The notes under the pieces are model-generated. The model saw nothing but the letters and a program-made list of their open reading frames with translations, did no database searches and was not told where the DNA came from. Below are positions 41,119-50,501 of a DNA stretch of 64,000 bases, in pieces (the stretch's first letter is position 1; the number at the start of each line of letters is the position of its first letter). This stretch comes from Albidovulum litorale. GTDB taxonomy: Bacteria > Pseudomonadota > Alphaproteobacteria > Rhodobacterales > Rhodobacteraceae. The stretch spans positions 124,001 to 188,000 of the forward strand of contig NZ_JAOWKZ010000003.1 in NCBI RefSeq assembly GCF_025751495.1, written 5' to 3'. The position numbers and the translations under genes were made by a program.

Positions 41119-41207
41119 ATTTATCGGTGCATTTAGTGCATTAGCGGGTCATCCGGGCCTGAACATTTACGCAGCACTCGGCCAACACGGTCCACCCGAA
41201 GTGAACC

Positions 41208-41750
41208 TCAGTTCCCGCCCTTAGCCTCATCGATGGCGGGGTAGATATCGGACGTCAGGAAACGTTCGGTGATGGGACCCGCGAACCGCAGGATCACCTT
41301 GCCCTCGCCGTCGATGACAAAGGTTTCGGGAACACCGTAAAGCCCCCAGTCGATACCCATACGGCCGTTTCCATCGGCCCCGGTTGCGGCGAAGGGGTTG
41401 CCAAGTTCGTTCAGGAACCGGAGGGCGGCCTCGGGCTTATCCTTGTAGTTCACGCCGTAAATCGTGATGCCCTCTGACTTCAAGCGCTCCAGATTGGGAT
41501 GCTCAGCCCGGCAGGGCGCACACCAGCTTGCCCAGAAGTTCACCAACTTGACGTTGCCGTCCCGTAGATCTGTATCGGAAAAGACCGGCAGGTCGCCGAG
41601 TGGCGTGACGACCACCGCCGGGGCTTCGCGGCCCTTCAATGCTGAAGGCAGCGCATCGGGGTCTTCCCGGCTCATGCCCCAAACGAAGATCGCGGCAAGC
41701 CCGGCGAAGATCGCCGGAGGCAAAAGCATCAACGGTGAAACCTTAGCCAT
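41208..41750 (-). CDS. ccmG: Thiol:disulfide interchange protein CcmG/DsbE
   Basis: A 180-residue periplasmic thioredoxin anchored by one N-terminal helix (residues about 6-24). The redox motif is WASWCAPC near residues 72-79, and the family's acidic-centre segment GVPETFVIDGEGKV is present. It reduces apocytochrome cysteines for haem attachment in System I cytochrome c maturation. Its ATG overlaps the last eight bases of ccmD, at the end of the ccm operon. ccmE, ccmF and ccmH are not in the window. Confidence 0.95.
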   Translation of the reverse strand: MAKVSPLMLLPPAIFAGLAAIFVWGMSREDPDALPSALKGREAPAVVVTPLGDLPVFSDTDLRDGNVKLVNFWASWCAPCRAEHPNLERLKSEGITIYGVNYKDKPEAALRFLNELGNPFAATGADGNGRMGIDWGLYGVPETFVIDGEGKVILRFAGPITERFLTSDIYPAIDEAKGGN

Positions 41751-41901
41751 TGCGGCCCATCCTGCGTTCCTGCTCTTCCAGCCGCCTGCGCATCTTCGCG
41801 CCTTGCCGGAGGGTCATCCAGACGAGGCCGAGCAGCAGCGCGATTGTCACCCCATAGGCCCCGAGGACCGTGCCCGCGTATTTACCTAGCTCCACCATCA
41901 T
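41743..41901 (-). CDS. ccmD: Haem exporter protein CcmD
   Basis: A 52-residue membrane protein: MMVELGKYAGTVLGAYGV, one hydrophobic helix (TIALLLGLVW) and a basic tail (LRQGAKMRRRLEEQERRM). The size, single helix and basic C-terminus are those of CcmD, which helps release haem-loaded CcmE from the CcmABC complex. It starts inside the stop of ccmC (ATGA) and ends inside the start of ccmG, which is good evidence for a real gene despite its size. Confidence 0.9.
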   Translation of the reverse strand: MMVELGKYAGTVLGAYGVTIALLLGLVWMTLRQGAKMRRRLEEQERRMGRNG

Positions 41902-42626
41902 GCCATCCTTTCCCGCGCTTCCAGCGCCCGTAGACGGCGCGCCCGGATCTCGGTCCGGGTCCTGAGCAGGACGAGTGTCACGAAAAGCAGGACGAAACCG
42001 GCCATGGTGAGCCAGAGCGGATGTGCAAACTGGTCGGCGACATGCTCCTCCTTGTCGAGCGACAGGGACGCGCCCTGATGCAGGCCTTGGTTCCAGAAGA
42101 GCACCGCGTAGCGGCTAAGGAGTGCGAAGACCGAACCGACGAGGCAGAGGACCGAGGTGAGGTCCGCCGCCGTATCGGGGTCGTCGACCGCCTCCCAAAG
42201 CGCGATATAGCCGAGGTAGAAGAGGAACAGGATCAGGAACGAGGTCAGACGCGGGTCCCATGCCCACCATGTGCCCCACATCGGCTGGCCCCAGATCGCC
42301 CCGGTAAAGAGCGCGATCAGCGTCATGGTGATGCCGATCGGCGCCGCGGCCTTTGCGGCCAACACCGAGACATGATGGCGGCGGATCAACCAGACGAGCG
42401 AGGTCACCAACATCATCGCCCAGCAATTGATTGCCATCATCGCCGAGGGCACATGTATGAAGATGATCTTGACCGTGGACCCCTGGCGAAAATCGTCAGG
42501 CGTGAAGAAAAAGCCCCAGACGAGGCCCGTCAGCAGGGTCAGCACGGCAAGCCCCGTCACCCAGGGCAAGGCCCAGGACGAGGTCTGCATGAATTTCTTC
42601 GGGTTCGCATATTCCCAGATCGACAT
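41898..42626 (-). CDS. ccmC: Haem exporter membrane protein CcmC
   Basis: A 242-residue protein with six transmembrane helices and the tryptophan-rich WWAWD motif (GTWWAWDPRLTS near 125-136), which presents haem to CcmE. The flanking histidines expected of the family lie in IHVPSAMMA and in the loop beyond the motif. The ATG at 42626 (MSIWEYANPKKF) is the usual N-terminus. It lies 56 bases after ccmB and overlaps ccmD. Confidence 0.96.
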   Translation of the reverse strand: MSIWEYANPKKFMQTSSWALPWVTGLAVLTLLTGLVWGFFFTPDDFRQGSTVKIIFIHVPSAMMAINCWAMMLVTSLVWLIRRHHVSVLAAKAAAPIGITMTLIALFTGAIWGQPMWGTWWAWDPRLTSFLILFLFYLGYIALWEAVDDPDTAADLTSVLCLVGSVFALLSRYAVLFWNQGLHQGASLSLDKEEHVADQFAHPLWLTMAGFVLLFVTLVLLRTRTEIRARRLRALEARERMA

Positions 42627-42682
42627 GGCGCCCTGACTAGCCGTTCCGGCCTTGGTCCTCAATATTCATAACATGGGTTTCC

Positions 42683-43339
42683 CTAGCGCAGATTGACGCG
42701 GATTGCCGCAGCCGCGGCGAAGGGCAGGATGGCGACGGTGCCGGCGGTGATGCCCGCGAGCATTAAAAGCGGCGTCGCGGTCGCCAGCCCCTCAGCCCCG
42801 CGCTTGGCGGCCTCGGCCCCGAAAATGAGCGTCGGGATATAGAGCGGCAGGACGAGGAGCGAAAGCAGCAGCCCGCCACGTTTCAGCCCGACTGTGAGCG
42901 CTGCACCGAAAGTGCCGATGACGGAAAGCGCGGGTGTTCCGAACAGCAGCGACAGCGTTAGCCAGAGGAACCCCGATTGCGGCAGGTTCAGAAGCACACC
43001 CAGCACCGGTGCAGCGAGCGTCAGCGGCAGGCCGGTCGTCAGCCAATGCGCCAACCCCTTGATCGCCACGACCCCTTCCAACGGGATCGGAGCGGTGGCC
43101 AGCAGGTCAAGCGAGCCGTCCTCGCGATCCAGCGCGAAGATACGGTCGAGCGAGAGGAGGCAGGAGAGCAGTGCGCCGACCCAGAGGATTCCGGGGGCGA
43201 TCCGGGCGAGCGTGCCGCCCTCCGGGCCAACTCCGAATGGAACGAGAACGGTCACGATCAGGAAGAAGGCAAGCGAGAGGCCAAAGCCACCGCCCGCGCG
43301 CGTCGCAAGGCGCAGGTCGCGAAGAAGAAGCGCTAGCAT
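42683..43339 (-). CDS. ccmB: Haem exporter permease CcmB
   Basis: A 218-residue membrane protein with six hydrophobic helices and the family segments LALLLRDLRLA, SLDRIFALDREDGSLDLL and ATPLLMLAGI. It forms the permease of the CcmAB ATPase complex that powers release of holo-CcmE. The ATG at 43339 gives the standard N-terminus. The 76-base gap to ccmA is unusual within this otherwise tight operon and contains a hairpin repeat also found after serS. Confidence 0.95.
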   Translation of the reverse strand: MLALLLRDLRLATRAGGGFGLSLAFFLIVTVLVPFGVGPEGGTLARIAPGILWVGALLSCLLSLDRIFALDREDGSLDLLATAPIPLEGVVAIKGLAHWLTTGLPLTLAAPVLGVLLNLPQSGFLWLTLSLLFGTPALSVIGTFGAALTVGLKRGGLLLSLLVLPLYIPTLIFGAEAAKRGAEGLATATPLLMLAGITAGTVAILPFAAAAAIRVNLR

Positions 43340-43365
43340 CGGCGGGCGCTCCGCTGGCGGAGAGT

Positions 43366-43397
43366 CCCGGGGCGCTGCCCCGGACCCCGGAGTATTT
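43366..43397. repeat. Hairpin repeat, copy 1 (between ccmA and ccmB)
   Basis: A hairpin (CCGGGGC, GCT loop, GCCCCGG; 43367-43383) followed by ACCCCGGAGTATTT. The same hairpin-plus-CCGGAGTATTT arrangement recurs at 48939-48973. Confidence 0.75.
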
Positions 43398-43415
43398 CGG
43401 CAATGAAGAAGCAGG

Positions 43416-44042
43416 TCATGCGAAGGCCTCGTCAAAACCGCCGCCCTGCCCCGGCGCCGGGGTTTTGGCGCGGAAGGGCGCGAGGTCGAGGATGGTGGCC
43501 TCCTCCAGCCCGAGGTCGATATGTGTCGCCATCAGCGCGGCGCCCCCCCGCTTCAGATGCGCGCGCACCGCCTCGGCGAAAAGCGCGACCGAGGCCGCGT
43601 CGAGCGAGACGGTGGGTTCATCGAGAAGCCAGAGGCCACGACCGGTCACCAGGAGGCGGGCAAGGCCAAGGCGGCGTTTCTGCCCGGCCGAAAGGTTCTG
43701 CGCATCGCGGTCGGCGAGAGTTTCGAGATTCATCGCTTTGAGTGCCGGGGCGATGTCGCGCTGCCCGTAGATGCGTGCCCAGAACGTCAGGTTCTCGGCC
43801 ACCGTCAGCGTCGCCTTCAGCCCGTCGGCATGGCCGGAATAGGCGGCCCCTTCCGGCGGCAGTTCGACCCGGCCCGAGACTGGCAGTTGCAGTCCGGCGA
43901 CGGTCCTGAGCAGCGTCGTCTTGCCGATCCCGTTCGGGCCGCGCAGCACCAGCGCCTCGCCCGGCTGAAGCGTCAGCGAGACGGCGTCGAGGATCGTGAT
44001 ACCGCCGCGCGACACGGCAAGGTCCTGGACTGAGAGCATCAT
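43416..44042 (-). CDS. ccmA: Haem exporter ATPase CcmA
   Basis: A 208-residue ABC ATPase with Walker [13 protein letters not shown] near residue 35, signature motif [14 protein letters not shown] near 125 and Walker [13 protein letters not shown] near 145. The LSAGQ and short length are typical of CcmA. With CcmB it uses ATP to release haem-loaded CcmE. Two ATG codons start the frame. It follows the Mth938-like gene by 39 bases. Confidence 0.95.
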   Translation of the reverse strand: MMLSVQDLAVSRGGITILDAVSLTLQPGEALVLRGPNGIGKTTLLRTVAGLQLPVSGRVELPPEGAAYSGHADGLKATLTVAENLTFWARIYGQRDIAPALKAMNLETLADRDAQNLSAGQKRRLGLARLLVTGRGLWLLDEPTVSLDAASVALFAEAVRAHLKRGGAALMATHIDLGLEEATILDLAPFRAKTPAPGQGGGFDEAFA

Positions 44043-44081
44043 GGCAAAGGGCTAGCCGATCCTTGTCCCGAGGCAAAGCGT

Positions 44082-44441
44082 CTATTCCACCGGAAGAAGC
44101 GCCGCGGCGATCCGCCGCCCCTCGGAGAGAAGGACGTTGTAGGTGCGCGCCGCCGCATCCGTGGCCATCGCCTCGACCCCGATCCCGGCCTCTTCGAGCT
44201 TCTGCCGAAGCGCCGCAGGCGGGTTGGCGATTGACGTGCCAGTCCCGAGGAAGAGCACGTCGATCTGATCGGCGAGCGCGATCAGGGGCGCGGTATCCTC
44301 ATACCCGCCCCAAACCAGCGCCGAGGTCGAAGTGACCAGCACCGCACCGTGCAGCACCTTGCCATCGACGCGGAAAAACCCCGGCCCGTAACCGTCGATG
44401 GGTGTCAGCCCGTCAAAGGCGATATCGGTTAATTGGATCAT
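44082..44441 (-). CDS. Mth938-like domain (DUF498) protein
   Basis: A 119-residue protein of the Mth938/NDUFAF3 fold. The marks are GYGPGFFRVDGKVLHGAVLV, a GTGTSIANPP loop and a C-terminal TDAAARTYNVLLSEGRRIAAALL. Its human homologue NDUFAF3 assists complex I assembly; the bacterial role is unproven. The gene overlaps secF by four bases and precedes ccmA, a position conserved in relatives. The link to membrane biogenesis is inferred. Confidence 0.88.
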   Translation of the reverse strand: MIQLTDIAFDGLTPIDGYGPGFFRVDGKVLHGAVLVTSTSALVWGGYEDTAPLIALADQIDVLFLGTGTSIANPPAALRQKLEEAGIGVEAMATDAAARTYNVLLSEGRRIAAALLPVE

Positions 44442-45412
44442 TTGCCCGTGGCGAACTGGGTGCCTGCCGGACCGTCATCCTTCTTGCCCCAGTCTCGCTT
44501 CACGCCCAGCATCAGGACCACATTCTTAGCCACATAGACTGAAGAGTAGGTACCCACGACGATTCCCCAAGTCATCGCAAAGACAAAGCCCCGGATCACG
44601 TCGCCACCGAAGATCAGGAGCGCGATCAGCGCCAGAAGCGTCGTGCCCGAGGTCATGACTGTACGGCTGAGGGTTTCGTTGACCGACAGATTGCAAAGGT
44701 CGCGCAAGGGCGTCTGCTTGTACTTGATCAGGTTTTCCCTGAGCCGGTCGAAGACAACCACCGTATCGTTGATCGAATAGCCGAGGATCGTCAGCAAGGC
44801 CGCGATGATCGTCAGGTCGAACTTGATCTGGAAGACCGAGAATATGCCAATCGTCAGCGCGATGTCATGGATCAGCGACACAACAGCGCCAACCGAAAAC
44901 TGCCATTCGAAGCGGAGCCAAATGTAAAAGCAGATCGCGGCCACCCCGGCGAGCACCGACAGGACGGCAGTTTTGATCAGCTCGCCCGACACCTTGGGGC
45001 CAACGGATTCGACGGACGGAAACGTAATCGACGGATCAACGCCCTTCAGCGCCTCTTCGACCTTGGTGATAATTTCGGGCGTGACCGCCTCATACCCTTC
45101 CTGCGCCTGAATGCGCAGCATGGCGACATGCTGGTCGGGCCCGAATGTCGGGTCATAGACCTCTGTGATCGAAACATCGCCGAGGCCGAGCGGCGCGACG
45201 GCGGTGCGGTAGGCACCGACATCGACAGCAGAGGTCGACTCAGTGCGGATCGTCGTGCCGCCCTTGAAGTCGATGCCGAAATTCAGACCCATGATCGCGC
45301 TCAGGATGATCGAGGCGATCACCAGCGCGACCGACCCCCAGAAGGTCAGCCATTGCCAGCGAAAGAAGTCGATATTGGTGTTATCGGGGACGAGTTTGAG
45401 ACGGAATGCCAT
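44438..45412 (-). CDS. secF: Protein translocase subunit SecF
   Basis: A 324-residue inner-membrane protein with six helices and a periplasmic loop. The first helix is followed by GLNFGIDFKGGTTIR, the family's conserved region, and VSLIHDIALTIGIFSVFQIK, then GYSINDTVVVFDRLREN, mark the RND-type core. SecDF uses proton motive force to aid late steps of protein export. It lies 12 bases after secD. Confidence 0.97.
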   Translation of the reverse strand: MAFRLKLVPDNTNIDFFRWQWLTFWGSVALVIASIILSAIMGLNFGIDFKGGTTIRTESTSAVDVGAYRTAVAPLGLGDVSITEVYDPTFGPDQHVAMLRIQAQEGYEAVTPEIITKVEEALKGVDPSITFPSVESVGPKVSGELIKTAVLSVLAGVAAICFYIWLRFEWQFSVGAVVSLIHDIALTIGIFSVFQIKFDLTIIAALLTILGYSINDTVVVFDRLRENLIKYKQTPLRDLCNLSVNETLSRTVMTSGTTLLALIALLIFGGDVIRGFVFAMTWGIVVGTYSSVYVAKNVVLMLGVKRDWGKKDDGPAGTQFATGK

Positions 45413-45424
45413 GAGAATGCCCCC

Positions 45425-47095
45425 TTAGACCGTGATCGTCTTCGGCCGCGTGCGGTCGAACCAGAGAACGACGAAAGTCCGCGTAACAAAAATTGCGGTG
45501 AAGACCGAGGTAACAAGGCCGACGACCAGCGTGACGGCAAAGCCCTTCACCGGGCCGGAGCCAAGGGCGAAGAGGATCAGCGCGGTGATGAACGTGGTGA
45601 TGTTGGCGTCGATGATCGCCGACATCGCCTTTTCATATCCAAGCTCGATTGCCCGCGCGGGCCCTTTCGCGGTCTTCAGTTCCTCGCGTATGCGTTCGAA
45701 GATCAGCACATTGGCGTCAACCGCCATGCCGACCGTCAGCACGATCCCGGCAATGCCGGGCAGCGTAAGCGTCGCGCCGATGGTCGACAGGAAGCCGAAC
45801 ATCATCGAAATGTTGAGGCCGAGCGCGATGGTCGCGAAGACACCGAAAAGCCCGTAGCTCGCAATCATGAAGGCCACAACCGCGACGATACCGACGATGG
45901 CGGCGACCCGGCCCGCATCTATGCTGTCCTGCCCCAGTTCCGGACCAATGGTGCGTTCCTCAAGAAAAGTCATTTCTGCGGGCAGCGCACCCGCGCGCAA
46001 GAGAACCGCGAGATTGGTGGAACTTTCCACCGAGAACGAGCCGGTGATGATCCCGGAGCCTCCCGGGATATGCTGGTTGATGCGCGGGGCGGAAATCACC
46101 TCGTTGTCCAACACGATGGCGAACAACTGGCCGACATTGGCGGCCGTGTAGTCACCGAACTTGCGCGCGCCGGTCGGATTGAACCGGAACGAAACAGCGG
46201 GCCGGCCGTTCTGGTCGAAGTCTGGCCTGGCATCGACAAGGTCCTCGCCCGTGACTACGGGCAATTCGTCCAGCGTGTAGAAGACACCGTTTTCATCGTC
46301 GTCTATCGACGGGTAGATGACCGTGCCCGGCTTGGCGATAGCATTGCCGTCCGTTCCGCGCCCCAGAACCGGGTGAAAAGTCAGTTGTGCAGTTGTGCCG
46401 ATCAGTTCCTTCAGTTCGGTGGCCGAACCGATGCCCGGCACCTGAATCAGAATGCGATTATCGCCCTGCCGCTGAATCGTCGGCTCACGGGTGCCGACCT
46501 CGTCGACCCGGCGGCGGATGATCTCAAGCGATTGTTTCAGCGTCCGGTCGTCAGTCGCGGCACGTTCGGCCTCACTCAGACGGATGACGAGCTGGTTGCC
46601 GTCAACCGTGACATCGATGTCCTTCTGCCCGACCCCGGTCAGGCTGACGACGTTCGAGGCCAGGCCATCCGCAATCTCGACCGCCTTCGCCATCGCCTCA
46701 GGTTTTTCGATCTGGATGCGCAGTTCCGACGGGTCGGAGGGCGCCCGGCGGATGCCGCCAATCTCGCCGCGGGCGTCGGCCAAGGCCCGCCGCATCTCAG
46801 GCCAGAGCCCGTCCATCCGCGCCTTGTAGACATCCGCCACCTGAACCTCGGCCAGAAGATGCGCACCGCCGCGCAGGTCTAGGCCGAGATTGACGAGGCC
46901 CGACGGCAGCCAGTCCGGCCAGAGGGCACGGTCGGCGGCCTGCGCTTCGGTTTCAAAACCCGCGCGTTCGGCAGCCGTCACGGCGTCATTGTGCTTTTCG
47001 ACGCGGGTATAGAACGTGTTCGGCAGCGCCGTCAGCAGCCCAAGGGCGCAAAGCCCCCAGATGACGATCCGCTTCCAGAGGGGGATGTGCAACAT
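45425..47095 (-). CDS. secD: Protein translocase subunit SecD
   Basis: A 556-residue partner of SecF. The N-terminal helix is followed by the large periplasmic region (about 50-370), with LGLDLRGGAHLL near 70-80. The C-terminal half has five helices with the conserved DANVLIFERIREEL motif near 470. The length is normal. It lies between yajC and secF in the standard order. Confidence 0.97.
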   Translation of the reverse strand: MLHIPLWKRIVIWGLCALGLLTALPNTFYTRVEKHNDAVTAAERAGFETEAQAADRALWPDWLPSGLVNLGLDLRGGAHLLAEVQVADVYKARMDGLWPEMRRALADARGEIGGIRRAPSDPSELRIQIEKPEAMAKAVEIADGLASNVVSLTGVGQKDIDVTVDGNQLVIRLSEAERAATDDRTLKQSLEIIRRRVDEVGTREPTIQRQGDNRILIQVPGIGSATELKELIGTTAQLTFHPVLGRGTDGNAIAKPGTVIYPSIDDDENGVFYTLDELPVVTGEDLVDARPDFDQNGRPAVSFRFNPTGARKFGDYTAANVGQLFAIVLDNEVISAPRINQHIPGGSGIITGSFSVESSTNLAVLLRAGALPAEMTFLEERTIGPELGQDSIDAGRVAAIVGIVAVVAFMIASYGLFGVFATIALGLNISMMFGFLSTIGATLTLPGIAGIVLTVGMAVDANVLIFERIREELKTAKGPARAIELGYEKAMSAIIDANITTFITALILFALGSGPVKGFAVTLVVGLVTSVFTAIFVTRTFVVLWFDRTRPKTITV

Positions 47096-47119
47096 GTCGG
47101 GGGCCTGGGGCTTTGCTTC

Positions 47120-47449
47120 TTACTTCGACGCGGCCGGTTCGGTCTTGGACAGGACCGTGGCAATGGTCGCGCGCACAACGCGCACCTTCACGCCCTCGGC
47201 GATCTCGACCTCAAGCTCGCCGTCTTCCTTGACCTTGACGACCTTGCCGATGATGCCGCCCTGCGTGATCACCTGATCGCCGCGGCGCAATGCCTCGACC
47301 ATCGCCTTGTGTTCCTTCATCTTCTTCTGCTGCGGACGGATCAGCAGGAAATACATGATTGCGAAGATGAGGATGAGCGGCAGGAACTGCGCGAAACCGG
47401 CAGCGCCACCGCCCCCGGCGGCCTGGGCATAGGCGGGTGTGATCAGCAT
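47120..47449 (-). CDS. yajC: Preprotein translocase accessory subunit YajC
   Basis: A 109-residue protein with one N-terminal membrane helix (FLPLILIFAIMYFLLIRPQQKK near 23-44) and the cytoplasmic beta domain GDQVITQGGIIGKVVKV. YajC associates with SecDF. The ATG at 47449 (MLITPAYAQAAGGG) is chosen because the upstream part does not fit the family. It is divergent from serS, and secD follows 24 bases after it. Confidence 0.95.
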   Translation of the reverse strand: MLITPAYAQAAGGGGAAGFAQFLPLILIFAIMYFLLIRPQQKKMKEHKAMVEALRRGDQVITQGGIIGKVVKVKEDGELEVEIAEGVKVRVVRATIATVLSKTEPAASK

Positions 47450-47642
47450 GGAAAGCGTCCTCTTGCGTGATGGGGCGCTTGATCGCCCGCTTTTGTCGCC
47501 CGGGAACCTATAGTCGCGGATGGGGCTTTGCAAGGAGCCCGGACCATTCCTGTGCAACCTGATCAATTGCCGGTTCAAATAGCAAAAGAGATCGGGCATA
47601 TGGGGCGTGCCGAACGGCGATACCATGCGAAGGATAATAGAC

Positions 47643-48932
47643 ATGCACGACATCCGCGCGATCCGCGACAATCCTGAACGCTTCGATGCCCTTCTGGCGC
47701 GGCGGGGACTGTCTAGCCTGTCGTCGGAGATCCTCGCGATTGATGAGGCGCGTCGGGCAAAGATTCTGGCCGCCGAGACCGCTCAGGCGGCCCAAAACGC
47801 GGCCTCAAAAGAGGTGGGCGCGGCCAAGGCTAAGGGCGACGAGGCGGAGTTCGAACGGCTGCGCGCGCTCGTGACCGAGAAGAAGGCCGAGGTGGCGCGG
47901 CTGAATGAGGAAGCGGCTGCCGAAGACGAGCGGTTGCGCGATATGCTCATGGGCATCCCGAACCTGCCGCATGATGACGTGCCCGAGGGCGCGGATGAAA
48001 ACGACAATGTCGAAATCCGCCGCTGGGGCACGCCGCGCGCCTTCGACTTCAAGCCGGTCGAGCATTTCGAAATCGCGGGCGTCAAGCCCGGCATGGATTT
48101 CGAGACCGCGGCAAAACTCTCCGGCGCCCGCTTCGTCCTCCTGCGCGGCGGCGTCGCCCGCATCCACCGGGCGCTTGCTCAGTTAATGCTCGACCTCCAC
48201 ACGACCGAGCACGGGCTGACCGAGACGATGACCCCGGTTCTCGTGAAGGACGAGGCGATGTACGGCACCAACCAGCTGCCGAAATTCGCCGAGGACAGCT
48301 ATCAGACCACCAATGGCTGGTGGCTGATCCCGACCTCCGAAGTCACGCTGACCAACACAGTTGCTGGCGAGATCGTCGATGAGGCGGCCCTGCCGATCCG
48401 CATGACCTCGCACACCCAGTGTTTCCGCTCGGAAGCGGGGAGTGCCGGCAAGGACACGTCGGGCATGTTGCGTCAGCACCAGTTCGAGAAGGTGGAGATG
48501 GTGTCGATCACCACGCCCGAAACCTCGCTGGCCGAGCACGAGCGCATGACGAAATGCGCCGAGGCCGTGCTGGAACGGCTCGGCCTGCCCTACCGGACGG
48601 TCGTCCTCTGCACCGGCGACATGGGCTTTGGCGCACGCAAGACCCATGACATCGAGGTCTGGCTGCCCGGGCAGGACAAGTACCGCGAAATCAGCTCGGT
48701 TTCGGTCTGCGGCGACTTTCAGGCCCGGCGGATGAATGCCCGCTACCGCCCGGCGGGCGGCAAGCCGGACTTCGTCCACACGCTGAACGGCTCCGGCCTC
48801 GCCGTCGGCCGCTGCCTGATCGCGGTGCTGGAGAACGGCCAGCAGGCGGACGGGTCGGTCGTGATGCCCGAGGCGCTGGTGCCATGGCTCGGCGGCAAGA
48901 CGCGATTGACGGAAGACGGCGCGTTGGTCTGA
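47643..48932 (+). CDS. serS: Seryl-tRNA synthetase
   Basis: A 429-residue class II synthetase. The N-terminal helical hairpin that binds the tRNA long arm spans about 25-105. Motif 2 is [20 protein letters not shown] near 255-275, and motif 3 is NGSGLAVGR near 378. The ATG at 47643 gives the standard [12 protein letters not shown] start. It stands alone on the plus strand and is followed by a hairpin repeat. Confidence 0.98.
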   Translation: MHDIRAIRDNPERFDALLARRGLSSLSSEILAIDEARRAKILAAETAQAAQNAASKEVGAAKAKGDEAEFERLRALVTEKKAEVARLNEEAAAEDERLRDMLMGIPNLPHDDVPEGADENDNVEIRRWGTPRAFDFKPVEHFEIAGVKPGMDFETAAKLSGARFVLLRGGVARIHRALAQLMLDLHTTEHGLTETMTPVLVKDEAMYGTNQLPKFAEDSYQTTNGWWLIPTSEVTLTNTVAGEIVDEAALPIRMTSHTQCFRSEAGSAGKDTSGMLRQHQFEKVEMVSITTPETSLAEHERMTKCAEAVLERLGLPYRTVVLCTGDMGFGARKTHDIEVWLPGQDKYREISSVSVCGDFQARRMNARYRPAGGKPDFVHTLNGSGLAVGRCLIAVLENGQQADGSVVMPEALVPWLGGKTRLTEDGALV

Positions 48933-48938
48933 CAAAAA

Positions 48939-48973
48939 GCGGGGGCGCTGCCCCCGCACCCCCGGAGTATTTT
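48939..48973. repeat. Hairpin repeat, copy 2 (after serS)
   Basis: An 8-bp stem (48939-48946 with 48950-48957, loop GCT) followed by CCCCCGGAGTATTTTC. It may end the serS transcript, but it shares its layout with the copy inside the ccm operon at 43366-43397. Confidence 0.75.
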
Positions 48974-48995
48974 CAGACAGAAAGTGAAGTGGGGC

Positions 48996-50456
48996 TCAGG
49001 ATTTCTTGACCTGAGTCCCCTTGTGCTTCCTGAGCCGCGACGGCGTGTGGAACTTCTTGTCCTTGAAGGGGTTCTTGTCGCCCTGATCGCGCATGGTCAG
49101 CCGAATCGGCGTGCCGGGCATGTCAAAGTCGGCCCGCAAGCCATTGACAAGATAGCGGGAATAGCTGTCTGGCAGCATGTCGCCATGATTGCACATCACG
49201 ACAAATGCCGGGGGTCGGGTCTTTACCTGCGTCATGTAGCGCAGCTTGATCCGCCGCCCGCCAGGCGCGGGGGGCGGATGCGCCTCGGTCATCGCGGTCA
49301 GCCACTGGTTCAGCTTGGCGGTCGTCACCCGGCGGTTCCAGACCTCATAGGCCTTCAGGATGGCCGCGTGCAGCCGGTCGAGCCCTTTGCCGGTCTTGGC
49401 AGAGACGGTCACCATCGGCGCGCCGCGTAGCTGCGGCAGCAGGCGCTCGAACGACTCGCGCAACTCCTTTAATTTCTCGGTCTTGTCTTCTTCGAGATCC
49501 CACTTGTTCGCGGCCACGACCACCGCACGACCTTCGCTTTCGGCGAAATCGGCGATGCGCAGGTCCTGCTGTTCGAAAGGAATGCCGACATCGAGAAGCA
49601 CCACGACAACCTCGGCGAACCGCACCGCGCGCAACCCGTCCGAAACCGATAGTTTCTCTAGTTTTTCAGTGACTTTCGCCTTTTTCCTCATCCCCGCCGT
49701 ATCGAAGATGCGCATCGGTGTACCCATGAATTCGGCACTGACCGAAATCGCATCACGGGTGATCCCGGCCTCGGGGCCGGTCAGCAGCCGCTCCTCTCCG
49801 ATGATCTTGTTGATCAGCGTGGATTTGCCCGCATTCGGGCGGCCGATGACCGCGATCTGAAGCGGCTTCTCACGGGTGGGCGTGCGCGGCCCCGCCTCAC
49901 TCTCGTCGTCGGAAACATCGACATCGACCTCGGGCGCGTCCATCGCGGCCTTCGCCTCGAATTCCTCGGCGAGGGGACGCAGCATATGGTAAAGCTCGTC
50001 CATCCCCTCGCCATGTTCGGCCGAAAGCCGCAGAGGCTCGCCTAGCCCGAGCGAATAGGCCTCCAGCACGCCTGCATCAGCGTTCTTGCCCTCGGCCTTG
50101 TTGGCGGCAAGGATCACATGGGCGTTCTTCTTGCGCAGGATCTCGGCAAAGACCTGATCGGTGGGCGTGACGCCTGCCCGCGCGTCGATGATAAACAGGC
50201 AGATATCGGCCATCTCGACCGCCCGTTCGGTCAGACGCCGCATCCTTCCCTGAAGGCTGTCATCGGTCACATCCTCGAGCCCCGCCGAGTCGATAACCGT
50301 GAACTTCAGATCGCCCAGTCGCGCGTCACCTTCACGCAGGTCGCGCGTGACCCCCGGCGTGTCATCGACCAGCGCGAGTTTCTTGCCGACGAGGCGGTTG
50401 AACAAAGTCGATTTGCCGACATTCGGGCGCCCGACAATGGCGAGGGTGAAGCTCAT
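48996..50456 (-). CDS. der: Ribosome assembly GTPase Der (EngA)
   Basis: A 486-residue protein with two tandem GTPase domains. G1 motifs are GRPNVGKST near residue 8 and GRPNAGKST near 208; the second domain also has [11 protein letters not shown] and NKWD. The first domain has NKAE in place of NKxD, as is common in Der proteins. A C-terminal KH-like domain and a basic end ([13 protein letters not shown]) fit. It acts in 50S assembly. A BamB-like gene lies directly upstream in the same direction. Confidence 0.97.
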   Translation of the reverse strand: MSFTLAIVGRPNVGKSTLFNRLVGKKLALVDDTPGVTRDLREGDARLGDLKFTVIDSAGLEDVTDDSLQGRMRRLTERAVEMADICLFIIDARAGVTPTDQVFAEILRKKNAHVILAANKAEGKNADAGVLEAYSLGLGEPLRLSAEHGEGMDELYHMLRPLAEEFEAKAAMDAPEVDVDVSDDESEAGPRTPTREKPLQIAVIGRPNAGKSTLINKIIGEERLLTGPEAGITRDAISVSAEFMGTPMRIFDTAGMRKKAKVTEKLEKLSVSDGLRAVRFAEVVVVLLDVGIPFEQQDLRIADFAESEGRAVVVAANKWDLEEDKTEKLKELRESFERLLPQLRGAPMVTVSAKTGKGLDRLHAAILKAYEVWNRRVTTAKLNQWLTAMTEAHPPPAPGGRRIKLRYMTQVKTRPPAFVVMCNHGDMLPDSYSRYLVNGLRADFDMPGTPIRLTMRDQGDKNPFKDKKFHTPSRLRKHKGTQVKKS

Positions 50457-50501
50457 GGGGTTCTTCCTGATAAGAAGCCGCCCGCATACACGGGTTTTCC
50501 C

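Noticed and set aside
41018-41224. A 68-codon plus-strand open frame between acnA and ccmG
   Set aside because: It runs straight through the strong terminator at 41078-41118 and has no ribosome-binding site.
44867-46882. A 671-codon plus-strand open frame across secF/secD
   Set aside because: It is antisense to two certain genes, is rich in Arg, Asp and His as expected from reading high-GC genes backwards, and resembles no family.
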